A stretch of 64,000 bases of DNA. Source: Triticum aestivum. Lineage: Eukaryota; Streptophyta; Magnoliopsida; Poales; Poaceae. Both the position numbers and the translations under genes were made by a program. This document shows, piece after piece, positions 13,561 through 22,889 of the stretch (its first letter is position 1; each line of letters begins with the position of its first letter). The notes below the pieces were generated by a model. The model saw nothing but the letters and a program-made list of their open reading frames with translations, searched no databases and was not told the DNA's origin. The stretch lies in assembly GCF_018294505.1 (NCBI RefSeq), contig NC_057801.1, forward strand, positions 841,162,807-841,226,806, in the 5' to 3' direction.

Positions 13561-13565
13561 GAAAT

Positions 13566-13611
13566 CGCTGCCGCCGCCGAGAGGAAGCAAAACCCTAACG
13601 AGAGGGTACTG
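13566..13611 (-). mobile_element. 5' leader remnant of the same LINE beyond the Angela insertion
   Basis: Reading leftward on the minus strand, this short CCG/CGG-rich stretch joins across the Angela element to the leader at 4888-4972. The 5-bp target duplication gaaat lies at 4968-4972 and 13561-13565. The right limit is inferred from where the 13.6-kb direct repeat begins. Confidence 0.7.
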
Positions 13612-13964
13612 TGTAGCAGGCCACACGTCCACTTTGCTATCCGGTCGCTGAAATGGGCCCCATGCCACAATGGCATGCGTAATCAACACTTGGTTTGTAT
13701 AGAAACGTGATTTGCACCGTATATGCACGTCAAAACCAATTTTTCATTTATTCGTGGGGGGCTGACAAGCGGACCCTTGCGGCCGTGGCATGGTATTTTT
13801 CATGGGAAAAAAGTTCAAGGTTTTTTTTGTTGCTAAATAGCAGGCCACACGTCCACTTTGCCATCCGGTCGCTGAAATGGGCCCCATGCCACATTGGCAT
13901 GCCTAATCAACACTTGGTTCGTATAGAAACGTGATTTGCAGCGTATGTGCACGTCAAAACCAAG
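13612..13964. repeat. Pair of about 125-bp direct repeats with a 100-bp spacer
   Basis: The stretch starting tagcaggccacacgtccac at 13613 recurs at 13838, with matching end cacgtcaaaacca at about 13741 and 13964. Copies differ at a few bases. The spacer holds a T-rich tract. The first copy abuts the 5' end of the LINE. No coding sequence is seen. Confidence 0.85.
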
Positions 13965-14052
13965 TTACGACATCAGTTTAATGTATGCCGCAAGTTTTAG
14001 CACTAAACTGACTTTTTGCATCAAGTTGTGACACCAGTGGTGTAACTGACTC
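13965..14052. other. Short unassigned stretch
   Basis: No gene or repeat recognised before the LINE 3' end at about 14053. Confidence 0.5.
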
Positions 14053-14790
14053 TTCTTTTTGCGGGGGAATTTCAGGAGCATTATTCAAATAAAGGCATTT
14101 GCTGAACAGTCAGTCAACAGGTTGCTGATCAGGAAGCTAGGAGTTTTGTCCAACCAGCTTTTAGTCACATCAATTGTGCTAGAATGCTTTGACAAACATA
14201 TGAACCAGGCTATTAGCTGATCTTACTACATATTGAATAACAAAATAATTGAAACAACTAGCAAGCTCTTCAATTTCTATAAAAAATTGGTGCCGCGACT
14301 GAATGATAGTCATGGCGAGTGGTCCAGAGGTTCACCAACTCTAGGCAATCCGTCTACAGAATGACGTTTGTAAGAGCATCTCCAGCCGCGCCCCCAACAA
14401 GGCCCCCCAGGCGATTTTTGGGCGCTGGTGCCGAAAAATCGGCCCAGTCGCGCCCTCAAAGGCCCAATTTTCGCCGGCTCGGGCCGAAATTGGCGTCGGC
14501 GGACCCAGGCCGAACCCGGTGCACTCGGGGGTGCTCGGGGGCGCCGGCCGAATCGTTTTTGGTGCGAAAGTCGGCAGGCCCTCCTTGGCAGCGACTCGGC
14601 TCTTCTCGCCGCTTCGTCATCCTCATCGCCTCGGTTCCCGCGGCGAATCAATGCCAAAGCTGCCGCGCTGCCGCGCCGGTCAGCCTCCTCCATTGACGCC
14701 TCACGGGCGGCGCAGTGAAGACCGGACGACGCGTGTCCCTCGCCCTCCACGCGTAACACGGCGGCCACGCGTACCCGCGGCGCCTCCGCC

Positions 14791-14798
14791 TATATAAG
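14791..14798 (+). promoter_or_regulatory. TATA box of the Harbinger-carried gene
   Basis: TATATAAG in a GC-rich context, about 100 bp ahead of the ATG at 14894 and on the same strand as the ORF. This is normal TATA spacing for a plant leader. Confidence 0.65.
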
Positions 14799-14893
14799 CT
14801 GCCCCCAGCGCGCCGGTGACGCACAAACTCTCCACCGTCGACGCCCCATTCCTCCCCCGTCCCTCCCTCTTCTCTCGCCTTTCCAGTTCAACC

Positions 14894-15800
14894 ATGGCCG
14901 AGCGCTTCCCAGGCGAACGGCTTCGGCCGACGCCACCTCCGCGAGGACGAAACTCGGCTCCTCTATGAGGCCGAGTACCCGGTCCCGCCGGACATGCGGG
15001 TGCCTGGGGCGTGGAGGATCAGCGCCGGCGGGGTCTCGGTGCCAACACCGCCCACCGGGGCGGCGCGGCGCACGGAGATCGCGCATATCCGCGCATCTCT
15101 GCCGCAGGCGGCGAGGGAAGGCCCACGGTACATCCCCGACAGCCTGCTTTGGGAGCCCTATTTTCGCTGCCGCCACGCCGAGCAGCTGGAGGCCACCAAC
15201 AGCATTGTGCCCTCCGAGAGGCTCAACTCCGAAGGCCGCCGCCGATGGTGGGGCGTGCCCGGCCGCACGCTCGAGGCCGTCCTCGAGTACATCAAGGGCG
15301 GCAACACGCCTAGGCTGGAGTACCTCGCTCCCCCGTCTTTCTCCCGCCGACGTGGGATCTCGTGGACGTCGAGGCGCATGGACCCCGGGGCGTCCTCCTC
15401 CTCGTCCGGCCGCTCGTCCGGCTCTCCCTGCCTCCGCCCCGTCAAGCCAGAGCCACATGACACACCGGTCAGCCACCGCACCCGCAGCTCCAGCGTCCGC
15501 ATCGCCGACTCCTCCCCCGCCTCTGGTCGCCTCGTCCTCGTCAGGCCGAAGCCGGAGCCCGGCCTCCCCGTGGAGTACGATGAGATAGCCCGGCATGGCT
15601 TCTCCGACGAGGAGGCCCTACAGTGGGTGCGGGACGACTACCTCCGCGACGAGATGGTCCGGCAGTGCCGGGCCCTGGAGGAGATAGCGGCCCGCAAGCG
15701 TGGGCGCGAGGACGAGCTCGGCGTGGTGATCCTCGACAGCGACAAGGATGAGGACGCCCTCGGACCGTCCAACACGCCGCGCCAACCTGGGGAGGGGTGA
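14894..15800 (+). pseudogene. Captured uncharacterised gene inside the Harbinger-like element
   Basis: The long open frame runs from ATG 14994 to TGA 15800 (268 aa). The same frame extends upstream through LREDETRLLYEAEYPVPPD to about 14930 without a stop. The better start context (accATGgcc at 14894) is in another frame and meets a TGA after 24 codons, so a small indel probably separates start and body. The protein has a conserved-looking N-terminal half (DMRVPGAWRISAGGV, RRRWWGVPGRTLEAVLEYI), a serine-rich linker and an acidic/basic C-terminus (YLRDEMVRQCRALEEIAARK). I recall similar hypothetical proteins being common in wheat, but I assign no function and no enzyme motif is visible. Possibly expressed from the TATA box at 14791. 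Confidence 0.65.
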
Positions 15801-15824
15801 AGCAGGGACGACGGCCGCGGAGGA

Positions 15825-15826
<2 letters not shown>

Positions 15827-15870
<44 letters not shown>

Positions 15871-15873
15871 GCG
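15827..15873 (+). repeat. (GAC)n/(GGC)n trinucleotide microsatellite
   Basis: About ten GAC units followed by about five GGC units just after the stop of the captured ORF, inside the Harbinger-like element. Confidence 0.9.
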
Positions 15874-16790
15874 ACTACACGAAGTTCTACAGGCTCCTCA
15901 GCATGTAGAGCTTCAAGGGCGGCGGGCGGCGAGGAGGGCGAGGGCGACGGCGGGCCTAGTAGCTTTATTCCTTTTTTGTAAAATATTTTAAATATGTATG
16001 AACTCGCCGAAGTTTGGTTGAATTTGCGCCTAGTTTGCGAAGTTTGGATGAATTTGCGCCTAGTTTGTGTTTTTCAAAAAAATGTGTGGGCGCCGTGACT
16101 GGGGGCATCACGCCCCAGCACGCGGTTTTCGACGGTGCGTCCCCAGGGGCGATTTTTAGCGCCTCCTGAGGGGCCAACGGCTGAAGATGCTCTAAATCCC
16201 CTAAGCTTGGCTAAGATGACATCGTATCGTACTGCCATGGCCTCCGCAATGAGACGATTAGTTACTCCCAGGTATAGCTTTCTCCACGCCCTAGAAATGA
16301 ACTGGATGATCGAGCAACACCCCCAGCCCCTCCTCTCCAATCTTCTTGCTTGATCGCAGCGTGGGTGTTAATCTTGGCATAATCTGCGTCTTGCGGACGC
16401 CAACCATGGGCGGGCATCACTAGAGCATGATGTCAAGGAATATCCAGGAGTGTGAGGGCCTCCCTAATAAGATGAACAGAGGTCGCCGTGTCGAGGCCTT
16501 CCTCCTCAGGCTGCAATCTATTTCTTGAGTGCCAAATTGACCACATGACAGAAACCATGATAGAACTCTCCCTGCCAGTAAACCTATCATCACACGCAAT
16601 GTCCTTGGCCTACGTTGATGGATGTAGCCTAGGCATATGGAAGTCGAACAGCTGTTGCGCCTCGTCCCACAAACGTTTGGCATGTGAACATTTCAACAGT
16701 GCATGCTTCAGATCTTCATCCATAGCCATACATATTCTTGCAAAGACCAATCTTTCTCGTAAAAAAATTGTTCTGATCGGTTCAGTAAGT

Positions 16791-18235
16791 TTCGTGAGTG
16801 TTCTTTACGAAACAATTGGTACTGGAAGACAGGTGTGAAAGTGGGGATCCATCCACGCTTTACATGGCCCAGTGTGTCAAACACAAAAGACACACGAAAT
16901 GGAAGCATTTTCTCCAGCAGCGTCTTTGTCAGGACTGCAGAGAAGTCCCAGGATCCCTTGGAAAATAGATAGGAGGTTTGGAAAATTTCTGTTATGACAA
17001 TGACAAGTTGTAACTGTTTGAGAGTAACCTCTAGCAGCGCAAGCGAAGTCCGGGTTACTTTTGTGCGGCAGATAAAAGTGGAGCCTCCGATCTATTATTT
17101 TATAATCCCACATTTATTTGTTTAGTGTAAATTTGAGTGCAATGTATAGTACAGGTTGAATAATACTTCGATCTTTAGTGGAAAGCTTTGTGTGAAATTT
17201 GTATGTCAATGGTAGAATAATGGAATTAGCAGACGGAGAAACATAAAATTGCAATTAATGAAGCATGGCCAGGCGATGCATTTGTTTCTCCTTCTCGAGA
17301 AGAGGCACTTGTATTTTGTTGTTACTGAAACGGGCAGAAGAGGGAGGAAGGGAGGAGAAAAATAAAAACATAGGATCCCGTGTATTAAAAAAGACACGTG
17401 TGTAAGTTGGGATCCATCCGTTAAAATATAGGCATGCAAAATAGTTGGAGCAGAAAACGGAGTGCGCTCAATTTCCTCTTGCAAACTATTGGGGGGTTTA
17501 TCGGGCCACACTTATCTAAAATAGGCCGCTCTCAAACAGTTACTACATGTCATTGTCAGAAGGCAAAAATTTCAAAATGTCCGCACATATATGTACAGGG
17601 TCTACGACTTTAATCAGTGGAGCTGTCGTGTTATGGCAGGCTCCTCTTTCTCTCTTTTCTCTTTTCCTGCCCACAGTACAACTATATGACATAAAGTGTC
17701 TTTGACATTATCTCTCCCCTCTCTCTCAAAATCTATCGATTTAATTTCTTTCTCACAGTTTAGATTGTTCATATCCTTCAAACCAAAATTTTAAACATTT
17801 TACATATTTGCATTCACGGTGTCCAGACCTTTAGAACAAGATCAATCTTGGATACATTTCAAACACGTTACAATATCAGCATTTCAATCCACTTTTCATG
17901 CAATATATTTTGAGTGTGCAAAATTAGTTTCTTCAAACGAGTGAAATCATATTTTGGAAATGAATGAAAATATTCTTTTAAATGAGTGAATTTTTTTTAT
18001 TAAGTGAAACCAGTATTTTAAAATGAGCGACATATAATTTTTGAATTTAGTTAAATATGTATTTTGAAATTAATGAATTTATCTTTTTGAAATGAGTGAA
18101 ATCTGCTAGTTGAAATGAGTCAACTCATTTTTTTTGAAATGAGTGAATTTTGTTAATTAATTGAAATAAGTGTTTGGAAATGAGTGCAATATGAATTTTA
18201 AAATATAATATTTTTCAATAAAGCACAATCAATTT
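16791..18235. other. Gene-free spacer of unit A
   Basis: AT-rich sequence shared in blocks with 23790-24960. From 17930 to 18200 it is dominated by short degenerate repeats around gaaatgagtgaa, also present in unit B and at 19500-19600. No coding sequence recognised. Confidence 0.7.
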
Positions 18236-19440
18236 TCTCCCAAAAAGGATCGATTTTATTAGCTTAAAATGAAGCATCAAGAGAATACAAACACGATGAG
18301 CACACACCCGGCCTCTGCATGGCTAGGATGCACACAGCCAACACCAATACACACAAAAAACCAAATGGGCGAGAAAAAAGGAAATGCAAATGATCGGATC
18401 CATGATCGGCAAAATATAGGAAAGACCATATCGGCACTAACCATCTCAAGACACCATATAAGCGTCAAGGTTCTTCAACAACAACACCTTCAAGAAGGGA
18501 GCGGCACTTAATTGCCGTTGTCGGATCCATCCAGTCAAGGCCAAAATCTAGGTTTTGACCCTGACAGTCTGAGCATATTCGAGCAATGCCTTCAATAAGG
18601 TAACGACGTATAACCATCGCCATTGCCAGACTTCAGATCTAGGTCTTCACCCCGGAGCTCGATACCGGGTACTCAAGAAGCACCACCATCGATGTCACAA
18701 ATGTATTGTCGCCACCCCTTTCCACAACCCCAACAGCTCCGCTGCATAACCATTCCTCTGCTTCAAGCCTCCATCTATAGTTTGCATCCCATCGTCAAAG
18801 TCAACCATCAGATCTGAAGAGATGAACTCCCCGAAGATCTTTCGATGTCGACCGCCAACGTGGAGCCACAGGAGGTCGCTGCACCATCACAATCTACAGC
18901 CGCCGCCGCTAGGCCGACCAAGATCTGGAGCATTGTCACCGCTCGAGGTACCGTGCACCAACGACGGAAGACCAAGCCGCCATCTAGCAAAGCCCAGCCC
19001 AGCACCGCCGGAGGCCGCACGCGTCCACCACATCCGTTGGAACAACTCCACGCTAAGGAAGTCCATGTGCTGCAGCAGCACCCCAACCAACGGCCACCCA
19101 TGCAAGCATGAACATCCCCATCGTCATAGCCTGAATCAGCTGCTAGGGAGCGCCTTAATTGCGTCCAGCCAGCTGCCGAGCCCCGCCGCCGACAGCCAGG
19201 ACCTCGCATCCAAGCACGCGCCGACGCGCCGCCCGTATCCGTGCCCACCAGATTCGAGTTGCGGCCACGAGAAGAAACCCAGCCGCCACTGTTGGCCGCA
19301 CAAGCTTCACTCGGCGGCGTCCTCTGGCGGCGGCGCGGCAGGAGGAGGAGGGAGGAAGGGTGGCAGCGCTAGGGTAGAGTCACGCCCGAGCCGCCCTGGG
19401 CAAGGCGACGCGGGGTCGAGCCTGTTTTCCGCAGCGCAAT
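18236..19440 (-). mobile_element. Retroposon-like dispersed repeat, copy 1
   Basis: A 1.2-kb GC-richer insert absent from unit B. It includes a tract with gcaatgccttcaataaggta and caccccggagctcgataccgg that recurs in modified form at 59230-59350 and 55830-56040. Orientation is a guess from the AT-rich left end. The ORFs inside (for example 18822-19484) show no recognised domain and are treated as chance. No target duplication was found. Confidence 0.5.
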
Positions 19441-19799
19441 CCGGTTTGAAGACGAGTAAAATACATATATTAAAATGTGTGTAATCTACTTTGTTGTGTG
19501 ATATTATTTTGAATTGAGTAAAATCAGCTTTTTTGAATGGGGTGAATATTTTGAAATAAACGAGTGAAATCTGTTTTTTTAGAAATGAGTGAAGTATGTT
19601 CCACGAAATTTAAACTTATTTAAAATATATTCAAGATTGATCTTGTTTTAAAGATCTAGTTGTGAGGTATTCAACAAATACCAATGAATTCATATCGGAC
19701 AAGCCAATAAAATGCTAAGATTTTTTGTGGTAGAGTAAAACGTTCATGTCGAATGTGTTCTAGAAATGTTCTTTGATAAATATGATTTTAGCTCTTAAT

Positions 19800-20841
19800 A
19801 TTTTAGTATGGTTGTAAATTTATCAATTCACATATCACTTCGATAAACAAATTTTAGTTGGGAGAATCAAAAAAGAAAGAAAAGAAGAGCGCTTTAAGGG
19901 TAAAAAGGTAGTTGCCGATGCAGGCCGTTGCAATGCACGTGCATCCCATCGTGCAACATGGTAAGTAAAGTATTTTGTCCATTATTATCATGGTTTATTG
20001 TTGTTTCTAATAGCTCCACTTGTAGATTTATCTTCCCTATGTATTCATCGGCCGATACATCTTGTACGTCATCGACAAAGAGGCACGTCATCTATATATT
20101 ATGGACCCTATTCAAACATCACAATCGTTAAAGGATAAAAATTTGAGGCATGCACTGAAATTAAAAAGTTTTGCAAGGGGTTTCAAAGAAGCACTCGAAA
20201 TAAAGTTGTCTGGTTGGAATTCTGATATATCTAAATGGCAACGTTTATTTCCATTTAGTATTCCAACGGGTATAGATGGGTAATGAATTCATAATAAAAA
20301 CTTTTATTTTTGTTATCACTATATTATTTATTTATTAATTTAAAAAATTGCAGGAATGTGTCTGGCTATTTTGTTTTTCATTTTATGCTCTGGTGGAACG
20401 GTAAAAAATTGGTCAAGCCGGTTTGCACGGTGAGTATTGTCCGTTACATGTTTTAAGACCTTCGCCGTGAACTTTTCATAGTAACTACATATATTTGTTT
20501 TTGCAGGATGGGTATGAGTTGAGAAAGTAGTTTTTATTAAACTTGCTAAAACATCGTGGGAATGAAGCTAAAGACAACTTTCCTGATATTGTGAAAGAAT
20601 TTCTTAAGCGCATCATCTAGATATTGATAGTTTTATAATAGATGTTTAGTTTGAACATCGCTAAGCTTGATACCTGGACATGTCGTAAATCTTTATTTTT
20701 GTTATCAATTTACATTACAAAATTTGACTTCAATTATTCAATAATTGTGTTTGTGTTATATTGTTTGTACATGTGAAATTTAACATGTAACTTTTGCAAA
20801 CTATTTCAAGAGCCCGTGGCAACGCATGGACACTCTACTAG
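19800..20841 (+). mobile_element. Probable non-autonomous Helitron carrying a C48-peptidase fragment
   Basis: The 3' end at 20812-20841 fits a grass Helitron: an imperfect hairpin (gcccgtg gcaacg catggac), about ten bases, then CTAG followed by T at 20842. The insert is absent from unit B. The 5' TC end is not resolved; the left limit is where units A and B diverge. No Rep/helicase is present, so it would depend on another copy. Confidence 0.5.
20038..20620 (+). pseudogene. Ulp1-like (peptidase C48) gene fragment, three exons
   Basis: Exons 20038-20279, 20354-20429 and 20507-20620 join in frame with GT-AG sites (gg|gtaatg ... tgcag|gaatg; acg|gtgag ... tgcag|gatgg). The translation reads IGRYILYVIDKEARHLYIMDP, then NVSGYFVFHFMLWWNG, then FLLNLLKHRGNEAKDNFPDI and ends LKRII-stop. 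This matches the C-terminal part of Ulp1-type SUMO proteases carried by plant transposons. The catalytic DCG region reads NVSG, so Cys is missing, and a TAG at 20528-20530 interrupts exon 3. The N-terminal part is absent. Non-functional fragment. Confidence 0.7.
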
Positions 20842-21100
20842 TAAAACGTAGTGGATGGGTAGAAGGGATGACTTTAGCATCGCTGAGCCTACACGAGGTA
20901 ATGTCGACACGCAATTCCAAAACGTGACTTGTTAGGTGGGTACCAAGTGGCTATCAACAAAAAAATTGCAATCAAAGGTTGGCATTGTACGGAGCAGTGA
21001 CAAGAAAAGGCTGGAGAATAGTTTGTCTCGTGCACGAAACGAACGGCTGGCTGGACCATTCACGGGAGGTCCCGTGCACGGAAGAATTTCCAGGTTCCAC

Positions 21101-21108
21101 TATATAAT
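21101..21108 (+). promoter_or_regulatory. TATA box of UGT1
   Basis: TATATAAT about 155 bp ahead of the ATG at 21257. The GTGCAC palindromes at 21030 and 21075 lie just upstream. In unit B the equivalent sequence is weakened (ctatattgtatat near 29693). Confidence 0.6.
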
Positions 21109-21256
21109 GCCCGCATATCTCTGAGTCGTGAGATTCCATACCCAAACTGCTCCTCTCAAGGCAGTTACAATTCGCGTACGGCAACGCCAACTATTTCCAC
21201 CCAGCCAGTGTCAGTGCCACCTCCAATTCTGTCCACCGACCTTCCATAGGTTGGAG

Positions 21257-22573
21257 ATGAAGCAGACCGTGGTCCTGTACCCCGGTGCCGGCGTCGGTCA
21301 CGTTCGCCCCATGACAGAGCTCGCCAACGTCTTTCTCAAGCACGGCTACGACGTCACCATGGTGCTCGTCGAGGAGCCCCTTAAGTTGTCAGACTCCGGC
21401 ACCACCGTCATAGAGCGCACCGCTGCCTCCAACCCGTCCATCTCCTTCCATGTCCTCCCGTCCATCCATGCTCCAGACTTTGCCGCCTCCGGCAAGCACC
21501 CTTTCTTACTCATGCTCGAGCTCTTGCACTATTACAACGAGCAGTTCGAAGCATTCCTCTGCGCCGTCGACCGGAAAAGCTTGCACTCTGTTGTCCTCGA
21601 CATGTTCTGCATTGATGCCACCGACGTTTGCATGAATCTCGGTGTCCCGCCGATGCCAGCGTCTCATCTCATCAAGGAACTACTGGAGCACCCCGAAGAT
21701 GAGATGTTCAAGGCCATGATGAACATCTGGAAGCGCAATACGGAGACCATGGGCGTTCTCCTGAACACGTTCGAGTCGTTGGAGAGTCGGGCGGTGCAGT
21801 CTCTCAGGGGCCCGCTCTGCGTTCCCGAAAGGATCCTGCCTCCGATCTACTGCGTCGGTCCGTTGGTCGGCAAGGGCGCCAAGGATGAGGAAAAAGTAGA
21901 GAGGAAAGAATGCCTCGAGTGGCTTGACATGCAGCCCGACCGCAGTGTCGTGTTCTTCTGGTTGGGGAGCAAGGGCACGCTCTCGACAGAGCAGCTGAAG
22001 GAGATAGCCATTGGCTTTGAGAGGTCAGGGCAGCGGTTCTTGTGGTCCGTGCGCATGCCTGCAGGAAGCGACAACCCAGAGAAATACTTGGAAGGGTTCC
22101 CTGAGCCGGAACTTGACGCGCTCCTGCCTCAAGGGTTCTTAGAGCGGACCAATGGCAGGGGTCTGGTCATCAAGTCGTGGGCACCGCAGATGGACGTGCT
22201 CGGCCACAGGGCAACCGGCGCGTTCGTGACACACTGCGGATGGAACTCGGTACTGGAGGCCATTGTGGCTGGGGTGCCGATGTTGTGTCTGCTGCTGGAA
22301 GGAGAGCAAAGGATGAACAAGGTGTCCATGACAGAGGGCATGGGCGTCGCTGTGGAGCTGGAGGGATACATGACAGGTTTTGTGAAAGCAGGCGAGGTGG
22401 AGGCCAAGGTGCGGCTCGTGATTGAGGGTGAGGAAGGGAGGCATCTCAGGGCCCGGGTAGCTGCTCTCAGGGAAGAGGCCAAGGCGGCCCTGGAGGAAGG
22501 TGGCCCGTCGCGGGTGGCGTTTGCCCAATTTCTCTTGGATGTTGATAATCTTGGAAAGCAACTCGGCAATTGA
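21257..22573 (+). CDS. UDP-glycosyltransferase, UGT88-like, with 43-residue internal deletion
   Basis: Single-exon family 1 glycosyltransferase, 438 aa from the ATG at 21257 (MKQTVVLYPGAG); the frame is open upstream but without ATG. Such cytosolic enzymes move glucose from UDP-glucose to phenolics or other small acceptors. The catalytic His (VGHVRPM) and partner Asp (DMFCIDATDV) are present. The C-terminal PSPG box runs from WAPQMDVLGHRATG through HCGWNS to EGEQ. Two features are odd. Compared with UGT2, 43 codons are missing at 21641, between LGVP and PMPAS, removing part of the acceptor-side N-terminal domain. Also, the usual W-P at PSPG positions 38-39 is L-L. Family length is about 470-480 aa. 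Probably translated, but activity is doubtful. The UGT88 label is from remembered similarity. Confidence 0.85.
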   Translation: MKQTVVLYPGAGVGHVRPMTELANVFLKHGYDVTMVLVEEPLKLSDSGTTVIERTAASNPSISFHVLPSIHAPDFAASGKHPFLLMLELLHYYNEQFEAFLCAVDRKSLHSVVLDMFCIDATDVCMNLGVPPMPASHLIKELLEHPEDEMFKAMMNIWKRNTETMGVLLNTFESLESRAVQSLRGPLCVPERILPPIYCVGPLVGKGAKDEEKVERKECLEWLDMQPDRSVVFFWLGSKGTLSTEQLKEIAIGFERSGQRFLWSVRMPAGSDNPEKYLEGFPEPELDALLPQGFLERTNGRGLVIKSWAPQMDVLGHRATGAFVTHCGWNSVLEAIVAGVPMLCLLLEGEQRMNKVSMTEGMGVAVELEGYMTGFVKAGEVEAKVRLVIEGEEGRHLRARVAALREEAKAALEEGGPSRVAFAQFLLDVDNLGKQLGN

Positions 22574-22648
22574 CGCACTAGTATGTACATTTATGTTGCC
22601 AGCATGTTGCTAGTCCCTGTTTTCAACTTTCATTTTGGTTGCGTGGTC

Positions 22649-22654
22649 AATAAA
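22649..22654 (+). terminator. Polyadenylation signal of UGT1
   Basis: AATAAA 76 bp after the stop codon. In UGT2 the aligned bases read aatcac, so the signal is lost there. Confidence 0.6.
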
Positions 22655-22889
22655 GTCACTACTACCTCCGTCCTCTCAAAAATATGACCCATATGGATAT
22701 AATTCAATTCATAACTAGGCACATTATTCTTAGATTTGATATTCCTTACATTTTAACTATGGATAGTCCATCCATTATTGCCAGAATAGGAAAACATCAA
22801 AAAAAAGATGCAGAGGTAACCTCCAGCGTTATTTATGTGAGGTGGATGGGACTGGAACCTCCAATGTATGAAAAATCCCACACATATTC

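Larger units (their letters stand above)
14374..16192 (+). mobile_element. Harbinger-like DNA transposon carrying a non-transposase ORF
   Basis: 1,819 bp with terminal inverted repeats GAGCATCTCCAGCCG (14374-14388) and its complement at 16178-16192 (14 of 15 match). Both ends are flanked by TAA (14371-14373, 16193-16195), the target duplication of PIF/Harbinger elements. The paralogous site at 23231 (tttgtaaattccc) is empty with a single TAA, which proves a precise insertion. The interior is very GC-rich, unlike its surroundings. No DDE transposase is visible, so it is non-autonomous. Confidence 0.92.
14053..16790 (-). mobile_element. 5'-truncated LINE 3' fragment (zf-RVT and RNase H), unit A
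   Basis: Minus strand, interrupted by the Harbinger-like element at 14374-16192. From 16770 leftward it reads HALLKCSHAKRLWDEAQQLF, then a W-x-IWHSRNRL block, then an RNase H-like domain ending with LIAEAMA and an ALAR/NR-type tail. Many stops. The 3' end lies at the ccccgcaaaaagaa end near 14050 (minus strand). The same fragment occurs at 22890-23770 without the nested insert. Confidence 0.85.
14053..22680 (+). repeat. Segmental duplication, unit A (LINE tail, spacer, UGT1)
   Basis: Homologous by eye to unit B at 22890-31300. Shared blocks in the same order: LINE tail; ggtttggaaaatttctgtta block (16970 / 24180); ctcaaaatctatcgattta block (17730 / 24495); tttagaacaagat...catttcaaacacg block (17830 / 24607); GAGTGAA-rich AT tract; promoter with cccgtgcac; UGT and its 3' end. 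Unit-specific insertions account for most of the length difference. Confidence 0.85.

Noticed and set aside
15158..15596. Minus-strand ORFs opposite the Harbinger-carried gene
   Set aside because: GC-rich mirror frames; the TATA box and conserved-looking protein are on the plus strand.
18822..19484. 220-aa ORF
   Set aside because: Inside a dispersed repeat, GC-rich with opposite-strand frames of similar length and no recognisable domain.
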